From Faeciplasma avium (lineage in GTDB: Bacteria > Bacillota > Clostridia > Oscillospirales > Ruminococcaceae): a stretch of DNA of 52,709 bases. The stretch covers positions 1-52,709 of the forward strand of contig DVOL01000005.1 in assembly GCA_018713505.1 (NCBI GenBank). Direction: 5' to 3'. Every line of letters starts with the position of its first letter. Within the stretch, counting starts at the first letter, position 1. This document shows positions 46,102 through 52,709 of the stretch, piece by piece. Below the pieces are notes generated by a model, which saw only the letters and a list, made by a program, of their open reading frames with translations, made no database searches and was not told the DNA's origin. The position numbers and the translations under genes were made by a program.

Positions 46102-48807
46102 TTACTTGGTTTTCTTGCCCTTCTTGGCGTATATCTGCTTGCTGGCGTCAGCGCCCGAGCTTTCAAAGTCGTGTATCTGGTCGGGCATCTTCTTCTCCTC
46201 GAAGTGCTTGCCGTAGTAGGCGTTGAGGTACATGCTCTTTATCTCGCTGATAAGAGGATATCTCGGGTTAGCGCCTGTGCACTGGTCGTCAAACGCCTGC
46301 TCGGTCATAGCGTCAAGCCTGTCAAGGAAGTCCTTTTCGTCGATGCCGTAGTCCTTGATGGTCGGCTTGATTCCGACTCTTGCCTTTAGCTCGTTGATTG
46401 CCGCTATGAGGTTTTCAAGCTTCTCCTCGTCGGTGCTTCCGCCAAGACCCAAAGCGTCTGCAATCTCGGCGTACCTTGCCAGGGTGTGAGGATGGTCGTA
46501 CTGCGAGAAGGTGCCCATCTTAACGGGAGACTCGCAGGCGTTGAATCTCAGGACCTCCTCAATCATGAGGGCGTTGGCTACGCCGTGTGCGATGTGGTGG
46601 AAGGCGCCCAGCTTGTGAGCCATCGAGTGGCAGACGCCCAGGAAGGCGTTTGCAAACGCCATACCTGCCATTGTAGCGGCGTTAGCCATCTTCTCACGGG
46701 CGATAACATCGGTCTGTCCGTTGTCATAGGCTGAGGGCAGGTACTTGAATATGGTCTTTAGAGCCTGGATTGCAAGACCGTCGGTGTAGTCTGTAGCCAT
46801 TACGGAGGCGTATGCCTCAAGAGCATGGGTTACAGCGTCGATACCCGAGGCGGCAGTAAGTCCCTTGGGAGCGGACATATGGAAGTCGGTGTCGATAATA
46901 GCCATGTTGGGAAGGAGCTGATAGTCTGCAAGAGGATACTTTATGCCGCTGTCCTGGTCGGTGATGACGGCAAAGGGAGTGACCTCAGAGCCTGTACCGG
47001 CAGAGGTGGGTATTGCTATGAAGTAAGCCTTCTCTCCCATCTTGGGGAAGGTGTAAACCCTCTTTCTGATGTCGATAAAGCGCATAGCCATATCCATGAA
47101 GTCGACCTCGGGATGCTCATAAAGCACCCACATAATCTTTGCAGCGTCCATGGCGGAGCCGCCGCCGAGTGCGATTATGCAGTCCGGCTTGAAGGAGGAC
47201 ATCTGCTTTGCTCCTGCCTGTGCGGAGGCAAGGGTGGGGTCCGGCTCGACATCGAAGAAGGTGGTGTGAGCGATTCCAAGCTGGTCAAGCTTGTCGGTTA
47301 TCGGCTTGGTGTAGCCGTTGTGATACAGGAAGCTGTCGGTTACTACGAAGCAGCGCTGCTTGTTCATCACCGATTTAAGCTCGTCAAGAGCGACGGGAAG
47401 GCAGCCCTTCTTGATGTATACCTTCTCCGGGGCACGGAACCAAAGCATATTTTCTCTCCTCTCAGCGACTGTCTTGATGTTGATAAGGTGCTTTACTCCT
47501 ACATTCTCGGAGACCGAGTTTCCTCCCCAGGAGCCGCAGCCCAGAGTGAGGGAGGGAAGGAGCTTGAAGTTGTACAAATCGCCGATTCCGCCGTGAGAGG
47601 AGGGAGTGTTGACAAGAACACGGCAGGTCTTCATCCTCGCCTGGAACCTCTCAAGCTTGTCCTGAGCGGTGAGGGTGTTCAGGTAGATGGAGGAGGTGTG
47701 TCCGTAGCCGCCGTCTGCAACCAGCTGCTCAGCCTTTGCAAGGGCGTCGTCAAAGCTCTTTGCGTGATACATGGCAAGAACGGGGGAGAGCTTCTCGTGA
47801 GCGAACTCCTCGGAGATGTCGACCGACTCGACCTCGCCTATAAGTATCTTGGTGCCCTCAGGAACGCTTACGCCGGAGAGCTGCGCTATCTTTGCGGCAG
47901 GCTGACCGACTATCTTTGCATTGAGGGAGCCGTTTATGATTATCGTCTTTCTTACCTTGTCAAGCTCGTCGGGAGCTAGGAAGTAGCAGCCTCTGTAGGC
48001 AAACTCCCTCTTGGCTGCGGCATATACGCTGTCAAGAACTATGCAGGACTGCTCCGAGGCGCATATCATGCCGTTGTCGAAGGTCTTGGAGTGGATTATG
48101 GAGTTTACAGCCAGGATTATGTCTGCGCTGTCGTCTATAATTGCGGGAGTGTTTCCTGCGCCGACTCCAAGAGCAGGCTTTCCTGAGGAGTAAGCAGCCT
48201 TTACCATTCCGGGACCGCCGGTAGCCAAAATAGTGTCAGCCTCCTTCATAAGAAGGTTGGTCATCTCAAGGGAGGGGATGTCTATCCACTCGATTATGCC
48301 CTCTGGAGCGCCCGCCTTCACGGCAGCCTCTAGGACTATCTTGGCAGCCTCGATGGTGCAGCCCTTGGCTCTCGGGTGGGGGCTTATGATGATGGCGTTT
48401 CTAGTCTTGAGGGCGATAAGGCACTTGAATATGGCGGTAGAGGTCGGGTTGGTGGTGGGTATTACCGCCGCTATGACGCCTATAGGCTCGGCGACCTTCT
48501 TGATGCCGTACTCCTTGTCCTCCTCGATGACTCCGCAGGTCTTGGTGTTCTTGTAGGCGTTGTAGATGTACTCGGAGGCATAATTGTTCTTTATGACCTT
48601 GTCCTCCACTACGCCCATGCCGGTTTCCTCGACCGCCATCTTAGCAAGGGGAAGCCTTTGCTTGTTTGCGGCTGAAGCGGCGGCAAAGAATATCCTGTCG
48701 ACCTGCTCCTGGGTAAAGCTGGCAAACTTTTCCTGTGCCTTGCGCACCGAGGCGATAACCTCCTCAAGACGCTCAACACTGTCTACGATTCTGCGTTCGT
48801 TGTTCAT
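46102..48807 (-). CDS. adhE: Bifunctional acetaldehyde-CoA/alcohol dehydrogenase
   Basis: 901 residues, two enzymes in one chain. The N-terminal CoA-acylating aldehyde dehydrogenase has the catalytic Cys249 in MICASEQSC and VGAGNTPAIIDD. The C-terminal iron alcohol dehydrogenase has GGGSAMDAAKIMW, TSAGTGSEVTPF and the metal-binding CHSMAHKLGAFHHIAHG. Acetyl-CoA is reduced to ethanol with 2 NADH. Intact motifs and normal length. It forms spirosomes in relatives. It follows rex by 42 bp and heads the catalytic part of the operon, so Rex probably represses it when NADH is low. Confidence 0.97.
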   Translation of the reverse strand: MNNERRIVDSVERLEEVIASVRKAQEKFASFTQEQVDRIFFAAASAANKQRLPLAKMAVEETGMGVVEDKVIKNNYASEYIYNAYKNTKTCGVIEEDKEYGIKKVAEPIGVIAAVIPTTNPTSTAIFKCLIALKTRNAIIISPHPRAKGCTIEAAKIVLEAAVKAGAPEGIIEWIDIPSLEMTNLLMKEADTILATGGPGMVKAAYSSGKPALGVGAGNTPAIIDDSADIILAVNSIIHSKTFDNGMICASEQSCIVLDSVYAAAKREFAYRGCYFLAPDELDKVRKTIIINGSLNAKIVGQPAAKIAQLSGVSVPEGTKILIGEVESVDISEEFAHEKLSPVLAMYHAKSFDDALAKAEQLVADGGYGHTSSIYLNTLTAQDKLERFQARMKTCRVLVNTPSSHGGIGDLYNFKLLPSLTLGCGSWGGNSVSENVGVKHLINIKTVAERRENMLWFRAPEKVYIKKGCLPVALDELKSVMNKQRCFVVTDSFLYHNGYTKPITDKLDQLGIAHTTFFDVEPDPTLASAQAGAKQMSSFKPDCIIALGGGSAMDAAKIMWVLYEHPEVDFMDMAMRFIDIRKRVYTFPKMGEKAYFIAIPTSAGTGSEVTPFAVITDQDSGIKYPLADYQLLPNMAIIDTDFHMSAPKGLTAASGIDAVTHALEAYASVMATDYTDGLAIQALKTIFKYLPSAYDNGQTDVIAREKMANAATMAGMAFANAFLGVCHSMAHKLGAFHHIAHGVANALMIEEVLRFNACESPVKMGTFSQYDHPHTLARYAEIADALGLGGSTDEEKLENLIAAINELKARVGIKPTIKDYGIDEKDFLDRLDAMTEQAFDDQCTGANPRYPLISEIKSMYLNAYYGKHFEEKKMPDQIHDFESSGADASKQIYAKKGKKTK

Positions 48808-48849
48808 CTTATGACCATTCCTTTCTTTGATGAAGGTATTACTGACCGT

Positions 48850-49455
48850 TTAATCCTGCCTGCAAAGATGTGCCAGGGAAAGTGCGAGGTCCTCATACCT
48901 CACCGAGACATTCTTAGGCACCCTGAGCCTGCAGGGAGCAAAGCACCATATCGCAGTTATCCCGCACTTTATCAGCAGGGAGGCAACCTCCTGCGCAGAC
49001 TCCTTCGGGACGGTGATTATCCCTATCCTTATATCCTCCAGCGTGCAGATATTCTGCAGGGAATCCATAGAGTATATCGGCTTTCCGGAGGAGGAGGAGG
49101 TCTGCCACAGCCCGGCGTCCCTGTCAAAGGCGGCTGCGATTTCGATGCCGTATTCAGAAAAGCCGGAGTAGTCAAGAAGAGCCCGTCCTAGCTTTCCTGC
49201 GCCGACAAGCACAGCTTTTTTTATGTTCCCCGAGCCAAGGCAATGCTCGATGCTGGAAATAAGCTCGCTCGTGACATAGCCGACCCTGGGTCTGCCCTCG
49301 CCGCTGACTGCGCCGAGGTCCTTTCTGACCTGAACCTCGCCGAAGCCCAAAGCCCTCGATATCGAGGTTGCCGAGACAGTTTCCGATTCAAGCTGCTTCA
49401 GATAGCCTAGATACGCTGGCAGACGGCCCAGCGTCGCCTTCGGGACCATGCTCAT
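48850..49455 (-). CDS. rex: Redox-sensing transcriptional repressor Rex
   Basis: 201 residues. Winged helix at the N-terminus (ATLGRLPAYLGYLKQL, VSATSISRALGFGEVQVRKDL), then a Rossmann domain with GAGKLGRALLDY that binds NADH/NAD+, and a C-terminal domain-swapping helix. It represses fermentative genes until NADH rises. I start at ATG 49455; AGGAG is 13 bases upstream, a little far, and ATG 49449 is an alternative. It is the first gene of its operon and probably regulates itself and the seven genes behind. Confidence 0.92.
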   Translation of the reverse strand: MSMVPKATLGRLPAYLGYLKQLESETVSATSISRALGFGEVQVRKDLGAVSGEGRPRVGYVTSELISSIEHCLGSGNIKKAVLVGAGKLGRALLDYSGFSEYGIEIAAAFDRDAGLWQTSSSSGKPIYSMDSLQNICTLEDIRIGIITVPKESAQEVASLLIKCGITAIWCFAPCRLRVPKNVSVRYEDLALSLAHLCRQD

Positions 49456-49492
49456 CGCTAATGCACTTCTCCTGTTTTCTTTTCTTAATGAC

Positions 49493-49521
49493 ATGATAGC
49501 ATATTTTTTTGGGGATTTCAA
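49493..49521 (-). promoter_or_regulatory. Promoter of the rex-adhE-hydrogenase operon
   Basis: Minus strand TTGAAA-N17-TATCAT with an extended TGC before the -10 (-35 at 49516-49521, -10 at 49493-49498). Confidence 0.75.
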
Positions 49522-49554
49522 TAGGCTTTAATAGATTTTTACATCTTCTACGAT

Positions 49555-49573
49555 TCGATAATATATTTATCGA
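49555..49573. promoter_or_regulatory. Inverted repeat upstream of the rex promoter
   Basis: TCGATAA-N5-TTATCGA, perfect 7-bp arms, 34 bp before the -35 box. It differs from the TTGTTAA-N4-TTAACAA Rex site of clostridia in sequence and spacing, so the cognate protein is uncertain. No gene is seen in 49456-49820. Confidence 0.5.
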
Positions 49574-49686
49574 TAATGCTATTAGCTATTGAGCAGTATC
49601 ACCAAACCGACCATGCCGCAGGGTCACGGCGGGAGTAAAAAAAGAAGCTTATCAGCCTCTTCCCTGATATGCTCATATGCTAAATC

Positions 49687-49719
49687 AAAAAAATGTGCCC
49701 CGGCTTTCGTCGGGACACA
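49687..49719 (-). terminator. Terminator of the ferredoxin transcript
   Basis: TGTGCCCCG / CGGGACACA (one mismatch) followed by TTTTTTT on the minus strand. Confidence 0.75.
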
Positions 49720-49720
49720 T

Positions 49721-49752
49721 AAAACCTATCGGTTTTAAAACCTTGCGGTTTT
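49721..49752 (-). repeat. Two tandem AAAACC-NNNN-GGTTTT hairpins
   Basis: Period 16: AAAACC-TATC-GGTTTT (49721-49736) and AAAACC-TTGC-GGTTTT (49737-49752). On the minus strand the loops read GATA and GCAA, the latter a GNRA tetraloop. They lie in the 3' UTR of the ferredoxin gene, just before its terminator. Confidence 0.6.
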
Positions 49753-49820
49753 CTTGGGGAGCGTCTGCCCCCCCTTTTTTTGAATGTACTCAGCCTAGGA
49801 TGGCTGACCCGGTTTCGGGA

Positions 49821-49991
49821 TTACTCCTCAACGGGCGCTCCTACAGGGCAGACTGCGGCGCAGTTTCCGCAGCCTATGCAGGTCTCGGCGTCGATAACGA
49901 ACTTATCCTCGCCCTCGGTGATAGCGTTTACGGGGCACTCGGATGCACATGTACCGCAGTTGATGCACTCATCGGTAATCTTGTAAGCCAT
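49821..49991 (-). CDS. 2[4Fe-4S] ferredoxin
   Basis: 56 residues, clostridial type. Two cluster motifs CINCGTCASECP and CIGCGNCAAVCP are complete (eight Cys), separated by a short acidic stretch. It is the low-potential electron carrier that links pyruvate oxidation to the hydrogenase. GGAGG lies about ten bases before the ATG. It is monocistronic, with its own promoter and terminator. Confidence 0.95.
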   Translation of the reverse strand: MAYKITDECINCGTCASECPVNAITEGEDKFVIDAETCIGCGNCAAVCPVGAPVEE

Positions 49992-50086
49992 AGTGGTGAA
50001 TCCTCCTTTAAAATAGTTGGGTGAGGTAGCTTAGAGGCTGCTCCCTGGAAATCCGGGAGGGGCCGCTCCTGTCCTCCCATGAATAC

Positions 50087-50114
50087 ATAATAGCATATAT
50101 TTTAAAAAATGCAA
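50087..50114 (-). promoter_or_regulatory. Ferredoxin promoter
   Basis: Minus strand TTGCAT-N16-TATTAT with an extended TGC (-35 at 50109-50114, -10 at 50087-50092). Confidence 0.75.
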
Positions 50115-50147
50115 GTGTATTTTGACACGGTCTGCAATAATTTTAGC

Positions 50148-50176
50148 TTGAAAAAGCGGATTGGATATGCTACAAT
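50148..50176 (+). promoter_or_regulatory. Promoter of rodA-galK-trmB
   Basis: TTGAAA-N17-TACAAT with an extended TGC (-35 at 50148-50153, -10 at 50171-50176), divergent from the ferredoxin promoter. Confidence 0.75.
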
Positions 50177-50192
50177 CATCTAAAGAATTCTT

Positions 50193-51371
50193 TTGACTGG
50201 AGTGAGGACGCTGCTGGGTGCTGTTGTTAAGAGGGCGCTTGCGTATATTAAGAGGCTGGACAAGCTGCTTTTGCTGCTTGCCGGCTGCTGCAGTGCGATA
50301 GGGATAACGCTCATATACTCGCTTGTGATAAACAGCAGGTCGCAGAGGATAACCGACGCCGCCGTCGACTCGCAGACGGTCAAGGTCCAGCTTATAGCCG
50401 CTCTTGTCGGGCTATTTCTGGCGCTTATCATCGCCGTGTTTGACTACAGATGGTTTTCAAGGCTCTGGTTTTTGTACCTCCCGGCGGCGCTCGGGCTGAC
50501 GCTTCTTACCTTTACGGGGCTGGGGATCTCCGGGCTGGAGGGCGCAGACGACCGTGCGTGGATAGACCTCGGCTTCATTACCGTCCAGCCGGCGGAGTTT
50601 TTAAAGCTGGCATATATCCTCTCACTGTCGTACCACTGCTTTAGGACAAAGGAGTTTTTCAACAATCCCCTAAACATACTCGCCCTGCTTGTCCACGGAG
50701 GGCTTCCGGCTGCTCTTGTAATGCTCCAGGGGGACGACGGCACAGCGATGGTATTTATAATCATATTCCTGGCGATAGTCTTTGCGGCAGGGCTTTCCTG
50801 GAAGTATATCCTCGGTGCGGCGGCTTTGGCTCCCGCAGTGTTCTGGCTCCTGTGGACATATTACCTCCAGCCGGTGCACAAAAACAGGATACTAAGCGTG
50901 ATATTCCCCGAAAAATACTCAAACGCCGACCTGCTTTACCAGACCAGCCGCTCGCTTATCGCCCTAGGCTCGGGACAGCTTGAGGGCAAGGGGCTTTTCG
51001 GAGGGGATTACACCTATGTCCCGGTCTGCCACAGCGACTTTATATTCTCCTACGCCGGGCAGACGCTTGGCTTTATCGGCTGTCTGGCTATCGTTTTGCT
51101 GATTACGCTTTTCTGCCTCAGGCTTTTGCTCAGCGGCATGAGGAGTCAGGACGAGCTTGGAAGGTATATCCTAGTCGGGATATTCTCCTACTTTTTAACC
51201 CACTCGGTCTTAAATATCGGGATGGTGACCGGCATCACCCCGGTAATAGGCATCCCGCTGCCCTTTTTCTCTGCGGGAGGCACGGCTATGCTATCCTCCT
51301 GGCTGGCGGTGGGGCTTGCGCTGTCGGTGTATTATCATCATCAAAGATTTGACACAATCTTCAAAAATTAA
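50193..51371 (+). CDS. rodA: RodA/FtsW/SpoVE-family protein, RodA-like
   Basis: Up to 392 residues with about ten membrane helices. It polymerises lipid II glycan strands as a SEDS glycosyltransferase for side-wall growth. Seen: DDRAWIDLGFITVQPAEFLKL, the GDDGTAMVF segment, QTSRSLIALGSGQLEGKGLFGG, DFIFSYAGQTLGFIG and GIPLPFFSAGGTAMLSS. These favour RodA over FtsW, although the two are close. The start is uncertain: TTG 50193 lies only about 10 bases past the predicted transcript start, whereas GGAGTGAGG (50199-50207) points to the CTG codons at 50211/50214. Confidence 0.88.
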   Translation: MTGVRTLLGAVVKRALAYIKRLDKLLLLLAGCCSAIGITLIYSLVINSRSQRITDAAVDSQTVKVQLIAALVGLFLALIIAVFDYRWFSRLWFLYLPAALGLTLLTFTGLGISGLEGADDRAWIDLGFITVQPAEFLKLAYILSLSYHCFRTKEFFNNPLNILALLVHGGLPAALVMLQGDDGTAMVFIIIFLAIVFAAGLSWKYILGAAALAPAVFWLLWTYYLQPVHKNRILSVIFPEKYSNADLLYQTSRSLIALGSGQLEGKGLFGGDYTYVPVCHSDFIFSYAGQTLGFIGCLAIVLLITLFCLRLLLSGMRSQDELGRYILVGIFSYFLTHSVLNIGMVTGITPVIGIPLPFFSAGGTAMLSSWLAVGLALSVYYHHQRFDTIFKN

Positions 51372-51394
51372 ATAGGGAAAGGACGGCTTGGATA

Positions 51395-52657
51395 ATGAAC
51401 AGGATTGATTTTTCAGCGCTGTACGGCGACGCTCAGCTTCAAAAAAAGAGGTATCAGAAAACTGCGCTTTTGTTTAAGGAGGAGTTTGGGAGGCTTCCCG
51501 AGCTTTGGTTTTCCGCTCCCGGCAGGACGGAGGTCTGCGGAAACCACACCGACCACAATCACGGCATAGTCGCAGCGGCGGCTGTGGATATGGACATCAT
51601 CTGCGCCCTGGCTCCGACTGAGGACGGCATTATCACCGTAAAGTCGGAGGGCTTCCCGGGGACTGACATAGTAGACACCCGGGAGCTTGAGATAAGGGCT
51701 GAGGAGTATTCAAGCTCCTGCGCCCTTATAAGGGGAGTCGCAAAGGGCTTTTTTGACAGGGGCTACAGGATAGGGGGCTTTACCGCCTACACCAGCTCGC
51801 AGGTCTTAAAAGGCTCCGGGCTTTCCTCCTCGGCGGCGTTCGAGGTGCTTATCGGCACCGCTCTTAACCATCTTTACAACGGCGGGGAGGTTTCAGCCGT
51901 CGAGATAGCCCAGATAGCCCAGTTTTCGGAGAATGTCTACTTCGGCAAGCCGTCCGGGCTTATGGACCAGATGGCGTCCTCGGTGGGAAGCTTTATTTCC
52001 ATCGACTTTAAGGACCCCTCAAGCCCGGTGATAGACACTATCGACTTCGACCCAGCTAGAAGCGGGCTCAGGCTCTGCATTATAGACACAAGGGGAAGCC
52101 ACGCCGAGCTGACCCCGGAGTACGCCGCAATACCCGCCGAGATGAAGGCGGTTGCCGGCTCCTTCAAAAAGGATTATCTTAGGGAGCTTGACAAGAGCAC
52201 GCTTATTTCGGATATCGCAAGGGTAAGGCAGGAGTGCGGCGACAGAGCTGTTTTAAGAGCGCTTCACTTCTTTGACGAAAACGACAGGGTAATAAGCCTT
52301 TGCAGGGCTCTAAGGGCAGGCGACACCGAGAAAATGCTGGAAATAATTAATCTCTCGGGAAGAAGCTCCTTTGATTATCTCCAGAATGTCTACGCCTCGT
52401 CCATGCCGGGGATGCAGAGCGTCTCGCTGGCTCTTTACACCTGCGGAAGCCTCTTGGGCGGCAGGGGAGCCTACAGGGTCCACGGCGGAGGCTTTGCGGG
52501 AACGGTGCAGGCGTTTGTCCCAGAGGACGCCCTAGATTATTTCAGGCAGGGAATAGAGTCTGTTTTCGGGGAGGGAAGCTGTCATGTTCTTAATTTCCGT
52601 CCCTGCGGCGGAGTCATGGTTGACGGCGTAAGCCTTTCCTGCGAGGAGTCCTGCTGA
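51395..52657 (+). CDS. galK: Galactokinase-like GHMP kinase
   Basis: 420 residues. GHMP motifs: sugar-binding SAPGRTEVCGNHTDHNHG (about 40-57), ATP loop KGSGLSSSAAFEV (about 134), and C-terminal RVHGGGFAGTVQAF. Phosphorylates galactose at C1 in the Leloir pathway. The signature has Asn where the usual GEHTD has Glu, a change common in clostridial homologues, so the exact sugar is not certain. Starts at ATG 51395. It is 24 bp after rodA, and the next gene starts 3 bp after its stop. No galT or galE in the window. Confidence 0.85.
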   Translation: MNRIDFSALYGDAQLQKKRYQKTALLFKEEFGRLPELWFSAPGRTEVCGNHTDHNHGIVAAAAVDMDIICALAPTEDGIITVKSEGFPGTDIVDTRELEIRAEEYSSSCALIRGVAKGFFDRGYRIGGFTAYTSSQVLKGSGLSSSAAFEVLIGTALNHLYNGGEVSAVEIAQIAQFSENVYFGKPSGLMDQMASSVGSFISIDFKDPSSPVIDTIDFDPARSGLRLCIIDTRGSHAELTPEYAAIPAEMKAVAGSFKKDYLRELDKSTLISDIARVRQECGDRAVLRALHFFDENDRVISLCRALRAGDTEKMLEIINLSGRSSFDYLQNVYASSMPGMQSVSLALYTCGSLLGGRGAYRVHGGGFAGTVQAFVPEDALDYFRQGIESVFGEGSCHVLNFRPCGGVMVDGVSLSCEESC

Positions 52658-52659
52658 GT

Positions 52660-52709
52660 ATGAGGATGAGAAGAAAGGCGAATCTTGACGCAAGGCTTAA
52701 AGGCTGTCA
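52660..52709 (+). CDS. trmB: Probable tRNA (guanine46-N7)-methyltransferase, N-terminus only
   Basis: Only the first 16 codons are visible (MRMRRKANLDARLKGC), running off the window. The Arg/Lys-rich start followed by a short helix is like clostridial TrmB. GAGGAG lies about 12 bases upstream. The call rests on this short stretch and is tentative. Confidence 0.5.
   Translation, partial: MRMRRKANLDARLKGC

Noticed and set aside
46825..47979. 384-codon open frame antisense to adhE
   Set aside because: It lies entirely opposite a strongly conserved gene, has no ribosome site and encodes a Gly/Val/Leu-rich protein typical of a shadow frame.
49555..49573. Canonical Rex operator
   Set aside because: Arms and spacer do not match TTGTTAA-N4-TTAACAA; reported only as an unassigned repeat.
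49677..50024. 115-codon open frame opposite the 56-residue ferredoxin
   Set aside because: The minus-strand ferredoxin has complete cluster motifs, promoter, ribosome site and terminator, so the plus frame is a shadow.

Overview
The window looks like chromosome of a fermentative, Gram-positive, anaerobic member of the Clostridia, most likely a Ruminococcus-like (Oscillospirales) species. The grounds are two [FeFe]-hydrogenases with AdhE, Rex and ferredoxins, a bacterial A-type RNase P RNA, near-consensus sigma-A promoters (mostly TTG(A)-N17-TATAAT-like), many TTG/GTG starts behind strong GGAGG sites, and the operon rex-adhE-kinase-[2Fe-2S] x2-hydS-phosphatase-hydrogenase, which matches an operon described in Ruminococcus albus 7. 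I see no phage, insertion sequence, CRISPR array, rRNA or tRNA. Genes are densely packed and usually separated by bidirectional terminators.

Layout. 1-6.0 kb: the end of a solute-binding-like protein, then a minus-strand group (secreted esterase with a dockerin-like EF-hand segment, FGGY sugar kinase, MFS/spermidine-synthase fusion). 6.1-11.3 kb, plus: murA, WalJ-like metallo-hydrolase, rlmH, then a P1B-like ATPase with an atypical metal motif, preceded by a strong promoter and a compact four-way-junction-like leader. 11.3-16.4 kb, minus: small membrane protein; marR-nitroreductase-radical SAM operon with a palindromic operator; xylB and an unknown gene. 16.4-20.6 kb, plus: a 58-residue small ORF in a structured transcript, then alpha/beta hydrolase, membrane-anchored MurF-like ligase and Ddl-like ligase. 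20.7-21.8 kb, minus: rnpB and a lipoprotein. 21.9-27.7 kb, plus: marR, an asymmetric ABC exporter pair and malQ. 27.7-32.4 kb: mscL, HAD hydrolase, recG, DUF4349 lipoprotein. 32.5-40.2 kb, plus: rpoB-rpoC with their own promoter. 40.2-49.5 kb, minus: the redox/hydrogen operon. 49.8-52.7 kb: a 2[4Fe-4S] ferredoxin (minus), then rodA, a galactokinase-like gene and the start of a probable trmB.

How genes work together. The 40-49.5 kb operon joins ethanol formation (AdhE) and ferredoxin-linked H2 formation (group B-like hydrogenase) to NADH sensing (Rex) and probable H2 or redox sensing (HydS with PAS domain, kinase and PP2C phosphatase). murA, the MurF-like/Ddl-like pair and rodA serve the cell wall. 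xylB, the FGGY kinase, the esterase, malQ and the GalK-like protein fit plant-polysaccharide fermentation. Two MarR repressors each sit behind a good promoter that overlaps a palindrome. The most novel-looking items are the ATPase leader RNA, the structured small-ORF transcript at 16.4-16.85 kb, and the hydrolase/MurF/Ddl trio.
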